Made by a program: the position numbers and the translations under genes. Positions 16,489 to 24,991 of a DNA stretch of 64,000 nt are shown in pieces. The DNA lies in NCBI RefSeq assembly GCF_001565895.1, contig NZ_LSNE01000007.1, positions 320,845 to 384,844 of the forward strand, in the 5' to 3' direction. Positions within the stretch are counted from its first letter, which is position 1. Every line of letters starts with the position of its first letter. Source of the DNA: Paraglaciecola hydrolytica (GTDB lineage: Bacteria; Pseudomonadota; Gammaproteobacteria; Enterobacterales; Alteromonadaceae). The notes under the pieces were generated by a model. It ran no database searches. It was not told the DNA's origin and saw nothing but the letters and a program-made list of their open reading frames with translations.

Positions 16489-17159
16489 CTACGTTGATTG
16501 TTGATGACGAACCGCTGGCCCATGAGGTACTGAAACACCACTTGCAGGCTATGACAGATATCACCGTTGTGGCCCAGTGTTATAACGCCAGTCAGGCACT
16601 CAGTTACCTGGCCAGTCACCGCGTTGATTTGTTGTTACTCGACATCAATATGCCGGCCCTAAGTGGCATTGAGTTGTTGAAAGTTCTGGGCAATCGTCCC
16701 CAGGTCATTCTAATTTCTGCCTATCAACAATACGCCCTAGAGGGTTTTGAACTAGACGTAGTAGATTACCTGTTAAAACCGGTGTCGGCGCAGCGGTTTT
16801 CGCAAGCCCTCGACAGAGTACGCAGGCGTTTACATGAGCCACCGAAGCCTCAAACTTCACATATTGTATTGAAAGTAGACCGTGAAAAACGCAAGTTTTT
16901 GCTGGAGGATATCAGCTTGTTAGAAGCCTACGGCAACTACGTAAAAGTCTGGCAGGCAGAGCAAGTGGCACTGGCAACCACCACCCTGAAACAACTTATG
17001 CAACAGCTGCCAGCGCAGGAGTTTGTGCAGGTACACAAGTCTTTTATTGTTAACCGCCAACATATAAGTGCCACCAACCATGAGCACATTCGCCTGAAAA
17101 ACGGCAGACAAATTAAAATAGGTAAGTCATTTAAACAGAGTTTGCTTGATTTGATTTAG
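16482..17159 (+). CDS. LytTR-family response regulator
   Basis: Receiver plus LytTR DNA-binding protein of about 225 residues. The receiver starts TTLIVDDEPLA and has the phospho-acceptor Asp in LLLLDINMP, the conserved Ser in ILISAYQQ and the Lys in DYLLKPV. The LytTR domain covers the last 100 residues (DISLLEAYGNYVKVW and FVQVHKSFIVNRQHI). TTG at 16482 is chosen because it places the receiver at the N-terminus and overlaps the kinase stop by seven bases; GTG 16449 would add eleven unlikely residues. Predicted to bind the TTTCGTCA repeats at 14893-14923. Confidence 0.92.
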   Translation: MLTTLIVDDEPLAHEVLKHHLQAMTDITVVAQCYNASQALSYLASHRVDLLLLDINMPALSGIELLKVLGNRPQVILISAYQQYALEGFELDVVDYLLKPVSAQRFSQALDRVRRRLHEPPKPQTSHIVLKVDREKRKFLLEDISLLEAYGNYVKVWQAEQVALATTTLKQLMQQLPAQEFVQVHKSFIVNRQHISATNHEHIRLKNGRQIKIGKSFKQSLLDLI

Positions 17160-17175
17160 TGCAGTTATTAAGTAT

Positions 17176-17270
17176 GCGCAAGGCGCAGTGGGATTATCAC
17201 TTCGCGAATAAGAAATTAGAGAATGCGCTGCGATTACCGCAATCCCGCGCGGCGCCCGCATTGCGTTTTT
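17176..17270 (+). terminator. Long imperfect inverted repeat ending in T5
   Basis: GCGCAAGGCGCAGTGGGATT (17176-17195) is largely complementary to the GC-rich stretch 17241-17265 starting AATCCCGCGCG, and TTTTT follows at 17266-17270. It begins 17 bases after the response-regulator stop. A terminator is the simplest reading; it may be a decayed REP-like element because its GC content exceeds the surroundings. Confidence 0.45.
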
Positions 17271-17374
17271 CAGATGACATCCAAGTTAGTATTATCACCG
17301 TAACCCACATAAGGTGAGGTGAGTACAGGCGACTAACCTGGAAGGTAGAATAAAACAATCGCTATTCTAATTAA

Positions 17375-17662
17375 TTAAGAATCAGAAATCTTTTTAGCTG
17401 CATGTTGAAACAAACATATCAGGCAAATGACTTCTGAAACAATCCATATATTGAAAAATATTATCCATCCTGCCTTGCTATCAAATATGCCTTGCAGATT
17501 AAATGCCGCATAAAAAGCCCCCAAAGCACCAAAGGGAAAAGAGACTAAGCTCACTACTCCACTTACAAACCCCACTTTTTCTGCGCCGTTCGTTGTTTTT
17601 CTAAAAATTAAAATAGCTGAGGCTGAAATTAATAACATGATTACAACAATGATAAGTAGCAT
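17375..17662 (-). CDS. Small membrane protein of unknown function
   Basis: 95 residues with three predicted membrane segments (about 1-20, 31-55, 64-86), a short basic loop after the first and a basic C-terminal tail (HAAKKISDS). AAGGAATG precedes the ATG at good spacing, which supports real translation. I do not recognise a family. It is convergent with the LytTR regulator and lies 57 bases downstream of the DUF2145 gene on the same strand, so it may be the tail of that unit. Confidence 0.65.
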   Translation of the reverse strand: MLLIIVVIMLLISASAILIFRKTTNGAEKVGFVSGVVSLVSFPFGALGAFYAAFNLQGIFDSKAGWIIFFNIWIVSEVICLICLFQHAAKKISDS

Positions 17663-17719
17663 GAGTACATTCCTTTATTAAAAACATCTGGTGTTTCGTA
17701 ATTACCTTGTGCTTTACCG

Positions 17720-18526
17720 TTAAATCTCTTGCACACTGCCGTCTTGTTTAAAACTCACCATAGTACTGGCTAAGCCATATTGCTTAAGGTACTGGCCGAT
17801 GGTGGTAAAGGTGGCGGTGGCTACTTTGCCTTTGTGATCTTTAGTGGTGATGTCGTCTTGTAACATCGAACCTAACATCAACTTAAAGCCGCTGGTGTGT
17901 ATGCGTTGAGGTTTAAAATAGGCCTGAGTGTTGGTTTTGATTCTGGCAATGTCGGTCGTTTGATAAATGGCTGCATTGAGCAAATCTAAGGTGTATTCGG
18001 TGCAATTTTGAAATTGTCGATTCATTGGGTTAGCCAATACCGAGTAGTTTTCATTGTGCAGGGTTTTATCCTGACCAGAACTAATTAGATCTATTAAGCG
18101 CTGTTGTATTTCAGCAGTGGGAATAACAATGCCTGCCTTTAATTCATGAGCTCCCCAGAAAAAATCCACTGGGTAGTCGGTAACTAACTGGCTTTTATCC
18201 AGCTGACCTTCTTTTTGATAGAGATTGTGGATGGCATAGCCTTGGATAGTTTCACCATCTTCTAGAGTGATATCCGAATAAATAGCAATTGCTGTATGGG
18301 TATATTGAATACCTTTGGGCAAATCTTTTTGTGGCCGACCAACACGGGCAATAATAAAAGCCCTAGCGCCTTGATTAGCCGCATAGTTTTCAACATCTTT
18401 AGCAAATTGAATAATGGTCTGAGGCTCATGTACTGCTGTTTGGCTGGCAGTACTGCCAGCCAAAGCTACTGGAGGCAGGCTTGCCACCAGTAGACTTGCC
18501 AATAAAACTAAGTGTTTCATTTTCAT
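17720..18526 (-). CDS. DUF2145 family secreted protein
   Basis: 268-residue exported protein; signal peptide with hydrophobic core LVLLASLLVASLPPVALA. The mature part fits DUF2145: the ARAFIIARVGRP and HTAIAIYS region, HNLYQ, and FQNCTEYTLDLLNAA. The Cys, His and Asn/Gln spacing recalls NlpC/P60-like cysteine peptidase folds, but activity is unproven. AAGGAATAAGCC gives a good ribosome site lying inside the end of the upstream gene, so the two are coupled. Usually found beside a small secreted partner, as here. Confidence 0.8.
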   Translation of the reverse strand: MKMKHLVLLASLLVASLPPVALAGSTASQTAVHEPQTIIQFAKDVENYAANQGARAFIIARVGRPQKDLPKGIQYTHTAIAIYSDITLEDGETIQGYAIHNLYQKEGQLDKSQLVTDYPVDFFWGAHELKAGIVIPTAEIQQRLIDLISSGQDKTLHNENYSVLANPMNRQFQNCTEYTLDLLNAAIYQTTDIARIKTNTQAYFKPQRIHTSGFKLMLGSMLQDDITTKDHKGKVATATFTTIGQYLKQYGLASTMVSFKQDGSVQEI

Positions 18527-18529
18527 GGC

Positions 18530-18898
18530 TTATTCCTTAGCCTTAGTTTGACCTTCAACTACTAGGTTGTTTTGGATCACTATGACTTGATTAGGTGCAG
18601 GATCAGCGGTGACGGTTTTATCACTAATAACTAGCGGTCCTTGATGGGCATGACTGCCTTTAACTTTTTGTCCTGATTCAGCAATGGCGCTGCCTGTGAC
18701 TAAACTGGCACCACCAACAACTACTAAGGGAGCCGCAACTACAACACTAGCTACTTTGGCTGTAGATACCGCGCCATCAGTTACCGCTAGAACACTATGT
18801 TTACTCGCCTGACCACTGTGATGAACTGAATCGCCAGCGTGCACTGCAAGGGTGCTACAAGATAAAGTTACAGCTAATAAAGTAGGGATAAATTTCAT
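18530..18898 (-). CDS. Small secreted protein, partner of DUF2145 protein
   Basis: 122 residues with a signal peptide (residues 1-21, ending VHA), a His/Ser-rich mature start (GDSVHHSGQASKHS), a Val/Ala/Gly-rich hydrophobic stretch at about 50-75 that could be a membrane or amyloid-like segment, and a polar tail. No named family recognised. The downstream DUF2145 start is three bases after its stop. The pair is divergent from an XRE regulator. Confidence 0.7.
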   Translation of the reverse strand: MKFIPTLLAVTLSCSTLAVHAGDSVHHSGQASKHSVLAVTDGAVSTAKVASVVVAAPLVVVGGASLVTGSAIAESGQKVKGSHAHQGPLVISDKTVTADPAPNQVIVIQNNLVVEGQTKAKE

Positions 18899-18960
18899 GG
18901 ATATTCCTTGTTAAGTTGAGTTTGCTCGTTTAAGTAGGTTTACCTAAACGACGAGACACA

Positions 18961-19042
18961 CAGTATTCTTAAGTATTAATACTGTAAACGATGATGAAAT
19001 ATGTATACTAAACCAAGACTAAAAGTATCGATATCCAATACT
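18961..19042. promoter_or_regulatory. Clustered AGTATT/AATACT half-sites
   Basis: CAGTATT (18961-18967), a perfect 12-bp palindrome AGTATTAATACT (18972-18983) and AGTAT...AATACT (19024-19042) lie between the divergent small secreted protein and XRE-regulator genes. Repeated half-sites beside a helix-turn-helix gene suggest its operator; the region is AT-rich, so chance is possible. Confidence 0.4.
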
Positions 19043-19053
19043 AAGGCAACAAT

Positions 19054-19797
19054 ATGAGCCAAATCACCCAAATTCGTAACACCCTTAAGCAACTATTACG
19101 GCAACAAAATCTGACCTACAAAAATATTGCTGAAAAACTCAATATGAGCGAGGCCAATATTAAACGGATCTTCTCAACTAACAGTTTTACCTTAGACAGG
19201 CTGGAGCAAATATGTGAGGTGTTGCAAATGAGCATGTCTGATTTGTTTATCATTGCGCAAAAGCAAACCCAGCAGTTAAGCCAACTTACTATAGAGCAAG
19301 AACTCGAATTGTTAGCGGATACCAAATTGTTGCTGGTGGCGGTGTGTGTGCGTGATGCTTGGACCTTTGACGAAATCATTACGCATTATGAAATTGATAA
19401 ACATGAAGGTATTCGATTATTAGCCCGTCTCGACCGTTTAAAGATCATCAACCTGTTACCGAATAATCATTATAAAAGTTTGATTGCCCAAGATTTTAGG
19501 TGGATCCCCGGCGGTCCATTAGAGAAATTTATGGAGCAAGAAGTGATGGTGAAGTTTATGTCGCCTAAAAAAGACGAACCTTGGACTTTTCGTTTTTATT
19601 TGCGCGGTCGTTATTCTCAAACCTCCATCGATATTATCCAACGTAAACTCAACCAACTCACTAAAGAAGCGGCTGTGCTTAATCAGGAAGATGCTGATTT
19701 GCCCTTACATAAACGCCAGCATTTTGGTTTGTTAATGGCCATGCGCCCTTGGGAACCTTCGTTATTTGAAAAGCTGCGTAGGCCAGAAAAGTCGTAA
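19054..19797 (+). CDS. XRE-family transcriptional regulator
   Basis: 247 residues. The N-terminal 70 form a Cro/C1-type helix-turn-helix (TYKNIAEKLNMSEANIKRIFS, then FTLDRLEQICEVLQMSMSDLF). The rest is an uncharacterised C-terminal region containing a possible second winged-helix-like part (IRLLARLDRLKIINLLP) and a basic segment, perhaps a sensor or dimerisation domain. Divergent from the secreted protein/DUF2145 pair, with palindromic half-sites between, so control of that pair and of itself is inferred. Confidence 0.85.
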   Translation: MSQITQIRNTLKQLLRQQNLTYKNIAEKLNMSEANIKRIFSTNSFTLDRLEQICEVLQMSMSDLFIIAQKQTQQLSQLTIEQELELLADTKLLLVAVCVRDAWTFDEIITHYEIDKHEGIRLLARLDRLKIINLLPNNHYKSLIAQDFRWIPGGPLEKFMEQEVMVKFMSPKKDEPWTFRFYLRGRYSQTSIDIIQRKLNQLTKEAAVLNQEDADLPLHKRQHFGLLMAMRPWEPSLFEKLRRPEKS

Positions 19798-19947
19798 GCC
19801 AACGTTATTTATTTGAAAGGGTAAGGCCATTCCTGCATAGCGACGCCTTGTTCCTTAACCGCTGGACGCGTTCTAATTGCCTATTTATTTAATGGAATTG
19901 GTATTAATGAAGATTGTATTGAGTCATTGTAGTTTGAACAGCTTATC

Positions 19948-19987
19948 TTGTTGGCCAGAAACTGTTTTCACAGGTTCTGTCCAACAA
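19948..19987. terminator. Strong hairpin between convergent genes
   Basis: Arms at 19948-19964 and 19971-19987 pair at 15 of 17 positions around a TTTTCA loop (TTGTTGG...CCAACAA at the ends). It sits just after the GNAT/C39 gene stop (minus strand) and after the XRE gene (plus strand). No T tract follows on either strand. Confidence 0.55.
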
Positions 19988-19994
19988 AGCTAAG

Positions 19995-21104
19995 TTAGGC
20001 TTTTTTATTGATGATCACTGCGGTGCGCAAACGTTCCCGACCAAAACATGACATGCTATAAAAGTCTTGTTTGGCGATGGGAATATGTTGGCAGTCGAGG
20101 GATTCCACATCGTGATCATCCGGATCAGGATCGTGGGAATATAAGTAGTCATCGTCAATTTCTGTGACACATACCCAATGTGGTGCTTTTTTGTCATCCA
20201 GTTGATAGGTACTGATCAAGCTGATCACTCCTGCACCTTGGCGAATATGGAACTCTAGATCTTCAGGACTTACATCAGTGAAACGCACTTCAATATTGGC
20301 CTGTTCAACCTGGCTACGAAACTGATTTTCTACCGCCTGCATGATGTCTTTTTTATGTTGGCTACGCACGCCCCCAATAAACAAGGGGCCGGTCAGATTC
20401 ACATAAATTAGTACCTCAAAACCTCTTTTTTTAGCGGCCAGCGCTAAACCATAAGGGTGGCAACCACCATGACCTGAAGTCATATAAATGGTGGTGGCTT
20501 CACGCCAAATATCCAGTTCAAGCTCTTGATTTAAGCTTACCTCTGGATTAAGTTTAGCCATGGCCATCATTAATGATGATGGGCCGCAGGTAAACTCAGT
20601 GGTTTGCTGATACCAAGGATAGGGGGTTAATTGCTGTAACGATTGCATCTGCCGTATGTTTTTTTGCATCCGCAAGGCGTCAGTATTGTCTTCGTAGTAG
20701 GCTTCGTAGCTGCCAAAAATTTTATAACCAAGACCTTTATACAGATTAATCGCGGTATCATTGTTTTTGGCTACTTCAAGGCGGATAAACATCTTGCCCT
20801 GTTCAAGGGTTTGCTGCTCGATAGCAAGCAGTAACTTTTTACCTATACCTAAACCACGGATTTCACTGTCTACCGCGATGGAATATAAACGTGCGAGATG
20901 TGTTCCTTTACGCATAATAACCAAACCATAAGCCACTACAATTTGGTCGCGTAAAATTACCTGAAATACACAGTTAGGCGCTTTGAGCCAATGCTGAAAG
21001 CTACGTTTGCTAAGTCTGTCTCCAGCAAAACAACGATGTTCCAGCGCCATTAACTGAGCGAGATCAGAATAAAGCGCGTCACGCACTTCGACACTTTTAC
21101 TCAT
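19995..21104 (-). CDS. GNAT acetyltransferase fused to C39-like peptidase domain
   Basis: About 369 residues. The N-terminal 160 are a RimI-like GNAT domain, with the acetyl-CoA loop VDSEIRGLGIGKKLL and ALYKGLGY-type tail (INLYKGLGYKIFG). The C-terminal part is a papain-like peptidase-C39 domain: catalytic Cys in TTEFTCGPSSLMMAM, His in APHWVCVTEI, then an Asp-rich HDPDPDDHD. ATG 21104 is preferred (AGG upstream); GTG 21143 and TTG 21176 are in frame and would overlap or abut the upstream RimK-like gene. The same pairing occurs in many proteobacteria and has been proposed to make or trim peptide tags. Substrate unknown. Confidence 0.88.
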   Translation of the reverse strand: MSKSVEVRDALYSDLAQLMALEHRCFAGDRLSKRSFQHWLKAPNCVFQVILRDQIVVAYGLVIMRKGTHLARLYSIAVDSEIRGLGIGKKLLLAIEQQTLEQGKMFIRLEVAKNNDTAINLYKGLGYKIFGSYEAYYEDNTDALRMQKNIRQMQSLQQLTPYPWYQQTTEFTCGPSSLMMAMAKLNPEVSLNQELELDIWREATTIYMTSGHGGCHPYGLALAAKKRGFEVLIYVNLTGPLFIGGVRSQHKKDIMQAVENQFRSQVEQANIEVRFTDVSPEDLEFHIRQGAGVISLISTYQLDDKKAPHWVCVTEIDDDYLYSHDPDPDDHDVESLDCQHIPIAKQDFYSMSCFGRERLRTAVIINKKA

Positions 21105-21144
21105 ATCAACAACCTGGGACAAATGTTGGTTAAGTGCTTGCACC

Positions 21145-22602
21145 CTAGCGGCCTCGGTATTCGAGTCTGTCAGCAAATTCTTGCATGATCACTCGGTATA
21201 ACTCATCACCCAGATACTTGTCTTCTACTTTGCTGTCGACGTTTGGATTATCGTTAACTTCGATGACATAAACCTTGTCATTTACTTGTTTTAAATCGAC
21301 GCCATACAAGCCATTTCCGACTATTTCACAGGATTTAATCGCTGTATTTAATACTGCTCTTGGTACCTCGAAGGTAGGTATGGTTTCGAAATTGCCAGTG
21401 TTATTGCGTTTTGAACCATGGTTATAAATTTGCCAATGGTTACGCGCCATAAAATAACGACAAGCATAAATTGCACGTCCGTTTAATACGCCAATACGCC
21501 AGTCGTACTCGGTATACAGATATTCTTGTACCAGCACTAAAGCACTTTGTTTAAGCATAAGTTCAAGTTTGGCGGCAAATTCTGCACGGTCTTTTACCTT
21601 AAAAACCCCTAGTGAGAATGAACTTTCAGGTAATTTAAGTACGATAGGATATGCAAATTCAGCTTCTAAACGTTCAATGGTTTCTCCATCAGACTTAGAA
21701 ACAAAACGTGTTTTTGGCGCCGAAATGTTGTGATAACTAAAAGCATCATGCAAAAACACTTTATTACAACAACGTAGGATTGAATTAGGATCGTCCATTA
21801 CCACCATGCCTTCTTTCTCACCCTTACGGGCCATTTCATAGGTATGGTGTTTTATTGAAGTGGTTTCACGGATAAACAAAGCGTCATATTGATAAAGCTG
21901 TGCGCTTTGGGCGGCGGTAAATACTTCCGCATCAATACCAACCTTACTGGCAGCCTTAATAAACAATTGAATGGCTTTAGCATCACTTGGTGGGGTTTTT
22001 TCATCTGGATTGACCAAAATACCCATATCCCAACGGGCGCGTTTGCGTCCAGGAGGGTTACGCCAAACTTTTAAGGTAAAGTGTTGCAAACTGGCAGCAA
22101 ACTGATCCCATAATTCAGGGGCAATTTCGTTTACGCCAATAGCACTGCACACCAACTGTGTTTGATGTTGGTCGCGCACTACCGATAATTTAAGAATAGG
22201 CGCAGGAAATTTTTCAAAAGCAAATTTGGCTAACTTGCGCAAAGATTCCACTTTTGTCCAACCGAAGAATACCAAAAATTCTTTTTCATCTTCACTTGGA
22301 TTGGAAGGGATCTGACTTTTACCTAAAGGTATTTCAACCCATTCTTGATCTTTAGGCGGCATTAACGATAAGTCATTAATGGTATTAACGCTGGGTAAGA
22401 CTTTGTGTTGTCTTGCTTCAGCCAACAAAGAGCAATAATAACCCTGACTCAGATATTTTTCTGTGTCACATAAATTGATAATACGAATTTTAGGATCCCC
22501 TACTTTGGGGTACTCCGCGAGATATTGCTCAAAATTAACAATAGTGAGTTCGCTATCGGGTAAGTTGAGCGGATGATCGACAACAACTAGGGTTTTAAAC
22601 AT
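21145..22602 (-). CDS. RimK-like ATP-grasp ligase with RLAN N-terminal domain
   Basis: 485 residues. The first 190 fit the RimK-like N-terminal (RLAN) domain and the rest is an ATP-grasp ligase: IVLKLPESSFSLGVF nucleotide loop, VLVQEYLYTEYDWRIGVLNG, and the metal site VYVIEVNDNPNVDS. Such enzymes join amino acids or peptides to a carboxyl group using ATP. It is directly upstream of the GNAT/C39 gene with start signals at or inside its end, so the two act together. It is not RimK proper: it is much longer than the 300-residue ribosomal S6 modifier. Confidence 0.9.
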   Translation of the reverse strand: MFKTLVVVDHPLNLPDSELTIVNFEQYLAEYPKVGDPKIRIINLCDTEKYLSQGYYCSLLAEARQHKVLPSVNTINDLSLMPPKDQEWVEIPLGKSQIPSNPSEDEKEFLVFFGWTKVESLRKLAKFAFEKFPAPILKLSVVRDQHQTQLVCSAIGVNEIAPELWDQFAASLQHFTLKVWRNPPGRKRARWDMGILVNPDEKTPPSDAKAIQLFIKAASKVGIDAEVFTAAQSAQLYQYDALFIRETTSIKHHTYEMARKGEKEGMVVMDDPNSILRCCNKVFLHDAFSYHNISAPKTRFVSKSDGETIERLEAEFAYPIVLKLPESSFSLGVFKVKDRAEFAAKLELMLKQSALVLVQEYLYTEYDWRIGVLNGRAIYACRYFMARNHWQIYNHGSKRNNTGNFETIPTFEVPRAVLNTAIKSCEIVGNGLYGVDLKQVNDKVYVIEVNDNPNVDSKVEDKYLGDELYRVIMQEFADRLEYRGR

Positions 22603-22809
22603 GATTGACCTTTTGGTTATGCAGAACCATTCTGCTGTAATTAGAAAAATAAAGTGGCAAATAAATTTGCGCGAATCTTACGCTTAATAAGACTAGCAAT
22701 ATGTATAAGCTAGAACAAAATTTTTTCACCACCACGTTCAATTTATTTCACTTTGCATTTACACTCAGTGTTTTAGAATCTCACTGTGTTAGCAACTTTG
22801 ATAAATGTT

Positions 22810-22980
22810 ATGGGCAAAGATAATCGCGTTAGTTTAGAAGAATTTGATGAAGATGATTTTGATACTTCTTCTTCAAAGGAAAAAAAGGCCGCTAAAGTTC
22901 GTGCAGAGCTTGAAAAAAAGCAGCGTGAAAAAAGACAAAAAAACATTGAGTCGAAAAATAAACATTTGACTGGAGAGTAA
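22810..22980 (+). CDS. Small acidic/basic cytoplasmic protein, unknown
   Basis: 56 residues from ATG 22810 (GTG 22786 would add eight). An acidic first part (VSLEEFDEDDFD) is followed by a Lys/Glu-rich helix (KEKKAAKVRAELEKKQREKR). No signal peptide and no family named with confidence. A good rho-independent terminator follows at 23049-23084, which supports a real transcript. No strong ribosome site is visible. Confidence 0.55.
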   Translation: MGKDNRVSLEEFDEDDFDTSSSKEKKAAKVRAELEKKQREKRQKNIESKNKHLTGE

Positions 22981-23048
22981 GCTTAACCTGATTTCAGGAC
23001 TATAGCTTAACCCATTCAGATTTGTTTAATTTGGAATACTCGGTTTCG

Positions 23049-23084
23049 AGGCGCATCTGCAGGTAACTGTTAGATGCGCCTTTT
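23049..23084 (+). terminator. Rho-independent terminator
   Basis: AGGCGCATCT (23049-23058) pairs perfectly with AGATGCGCCT (23072-23081), followed by TTTT. It ends the small gene at 22810-22980. Confidence 0.85.
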
Positions 23085-23196
23085 GTGTAAAGGGCCAAAA
23101 TTTTTTGGTCGAAAATGGATGGTTTATCCGATATGTCCCCGTAAATACTGGGCTGTAAAGGTAAATTAGACCTCGTTATTTAATTGCGGAGAAAGC

Positions 23197-23424
23197 ATGA
23201 AAACTGTTGCATTGGTATTTGTAGGGTTATTAAGTTTTTCTTCGTATGCTGACGATAAACCGACAGCCGACGAAGCATTATTAAAAGAGTTAAAGCAGTT
23301 TTGTACTGAAATGGCAGAAGACGAAAGTGTAGCTGCCGATAAATTACCTGCTTACTTATTGAAGTGTGTGAATGAAGAGCTTGAGTCTGAGGGTTATGCT
23401 CCGGTCACCAAGCTGGCAGGCTAA
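23197..23424 (+). CDS. Small secreted protein, unknown
   Basis: 75 residues with a signal peptide (residues 1-18, MKTVALVFVGLLSFSSYA) and a short acidic mature part with two Cys (QFCTEMAEDE and LLKCVNEELE) that could form a disulfide. GGAGAAAGC precedes the ATG, an excellent ribosome site, and a strong terminator follows, so this is a separate transcription unit. No family recognised. Confidence 0.8.
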   Translation: MKTVALVFVGLLSFSSYADDKPTADEALLKELKQFCTEMAEDESVAADKLPAYLLKCVNEELESEGYAPVTKLAG

Positions 23425-23450
23425 TTGGCTGATTTAGTCTTAATATTTTA

Positions 23451-23479
23451 CACGCCGCATACATTGCGGCGTGTTTTTT
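23451..23479 (+). terminator. Rho-independent terminator
   Basis: CACGCCGCA (23451-23459) and TGCGGCGTG (23465-23473) with a five-base loop, followed by T6. Textbook terminator after the small secreted protein gene. Confidence 0.95.
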
Positions 23480-23540
23480 ATTGAAATCTGAGCACATTCA
23501 GGGTATGTATCTAACATCAACCCAGCAACAAGCTTTATCT

Positions 23541-24416
23541 ATGGATGTGCGTTTCCTTGTTACTTTTCTCGAAGTCGTCAAAACTCGCCATTTTGGCAAG
23601 ACGGCAGAGAACCTCTATCTTACCCCATCAGCAGTCAGCGCTAGGATCAAACAGCTAGAGGAATACTTTAATAGTCCCTTGTTTATCCGTAACCGTAATA
23701 GTATTCAGCTCACTGCTGCAGGGCAAAAGCTCGTTCCTTTTGCTGAATCATTAGCGTCTACCTTGAATGATGCCGTCAAAGCTATTAATAACGTTAATGT
23801 GCAACATATTGCGCTAGCCGGCACACCCAATGCTTGGGAGCTTTACCTAAGCAATGCGTTAACCTCGATTGGTGAATATTTTCCGGCCTTGTCGGTGCGT
23901 GCTGAAATCATGACCAACGAACAATTACTGAGGCAGTTGCATAATCGCACTATTGATTTAGCCGTAGTGAGTGAGCCTTTAAAGTCAGAACAGATCGAAA
24001 CAGTTACCTTGTTAAACGTGCCCTTAGCTTTGTACGTAAAACAATTGGATGATGAAGATCTTGATGCCGTTTCGAAACGTTACATCAGTTTAGAGTGGCA
24101 TAATAAAGCCCGTGACGAAGTCGAAAAACACTTTCCTAAAAGCAAAGATGCCAAGTTTAATACCAGCTCTATCCGTATCGCTTTAGACTTGTTGCTCAAT
24201 CAGGGTGGCATGGCCTTATTGCCTACTAGTTTGGCGGAAGACTATGTCGCAAAAGGTTTATTAACCAAATTAAACGAGTGTGGTGAGTTCGGCTGTTCAC
24301 TTAAAATTGCCTTTCTAAAAGAAATAAATCATGTTGGTCTGCGTGAGTTTATTGATTTTTTGTTAAATATGCCAAAACAAGAAGAGACGCTAAAACTAGT
24401 TAGCAAACAGGCATAA
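23541..24416 (+). CDS. HdfR-like LysR-family regulator
   Basis: LysR-type regulator, about 291 residues. ATG 23541 is chosen because MDVRFLVTFLEVVKTRHFG matches the start of HdfR-type proteins; upstream in-frame TTG 23481 lies at the preceding terminator. The helix-turn-helix is at residues 18-37 (KTAENLYLTPSAVSARIKQLE), followed by the LysR linker (IRNRNSIQLTAAGQKL) and the periplasmic-binding-protein-like effector domain from about 90 on. HdfR represses the flagellar master operon in Escherichia coli; its target here is unknown. Confidence 0.85.
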   Translation: MDVRFLVTFLEVVKTRHFGKTAENLYLTPSAVSARIKQLEEYFNSPLFIRNRNSIQLTAAGQKLVPFAESLASTLNDAVKAINNVNVQHIALAGTPNAWELYLSNALTSIGEYFPALSVRAEIMTNEQLLRQLHNRTIDLAVVSEPLKSEQIETVTLLNVPLALYVKQLDDEDLDAVSKRYISLEWHNKARDEVEKHFPKSKDAKFNTSSIRIALDLLLNQGGMALLPTSLAEDYVAKGLLTKLNECGEFGCSLKIAFLKEINHVGLREFIDFLLNMPKQEETLKLVSKQA

Positions 24417-24497
24417 TTACTTTGAGTCTTAGGGCTCTGACTTAATAAAAAATCAGCTCAACATAGTTGAGGAATATATCTTGAAGAGGGAAGTAGT

Positions 24498-24974
24498 ATG
24501 CGCAGCATGTTGATGCTTGTTTTAATGTTTGTTTTATCTGGCTGTCAAGCGACTGCTATAGACAGTGAGCCTTCTACCGAGTTTGTTGGTTTAATTTCTG
24601 CTCAAGAACTACTACGAACTAATGCAAGTTTTGCCGACAGTTACCATGCCTATCAACCCAGTGACAGTGAATTAGCCGCGGCGAAAACTCTCAAGGGTAA
24701 AAATCTTACGGTGTTGTTTGGTACGTGGTGCCATGACAGCCAACGAGAGGTCCCCCGTTTATTAAAAGTGCTTGATATGGCACACAGCCCATTAAACGAA
24801 TTAAAACTAGTTGGGGTAAACGTTAATAAACAAGAACCCAGTGGCCTATATCGTAGTTTGGAACTACGTTATACCCCAACTTTTGTTTTATTTGCAGGCG
24901 ACACCGAATTAGGTCGTGTGGTAGAAAAACCGACAGTGAGTTTGGGCGAAGATTTAGCTGCCCTGTTACCTTAA
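24498..24974 (+). CDS. Thioredoxin-fold lipoprotein with single active-site Cys
   Basis: 158-residue lipoprotein: signal peptide with lipobox LSGC (Cys16), then a thioredoxin fold from about residue 55. The active-site region reads GTWCHDSQREVPR, so the usual CxxC is CHDS and the resolving Cys is missing. The cis-Pro loop is RYTPTF. A monothiol reductase, a periplasmic peroxidase-like or a non-redox binding role is possible. GAAGAGGGAAG gives a good ribosome site. It stands alone between the LysR gene and the convergent fumC. Confidence 0.85.
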   Translation: MRSMLMLVLMFVLSGCQATAIDSEPSTEFVGLISAQELLRTNASFADSYHAYQPSDSELAAAKTLKGKNLTVLFGTWCHDSQREVPRLLKVLDMAHSPLNELKLVGVNVNKQEPSGLYRSLELRYTPTFVLFAGDTELGRVVEKPTVSLGEDLAALLP

Positions 24975-24991
24975 GCACCGTATTACTGCGT

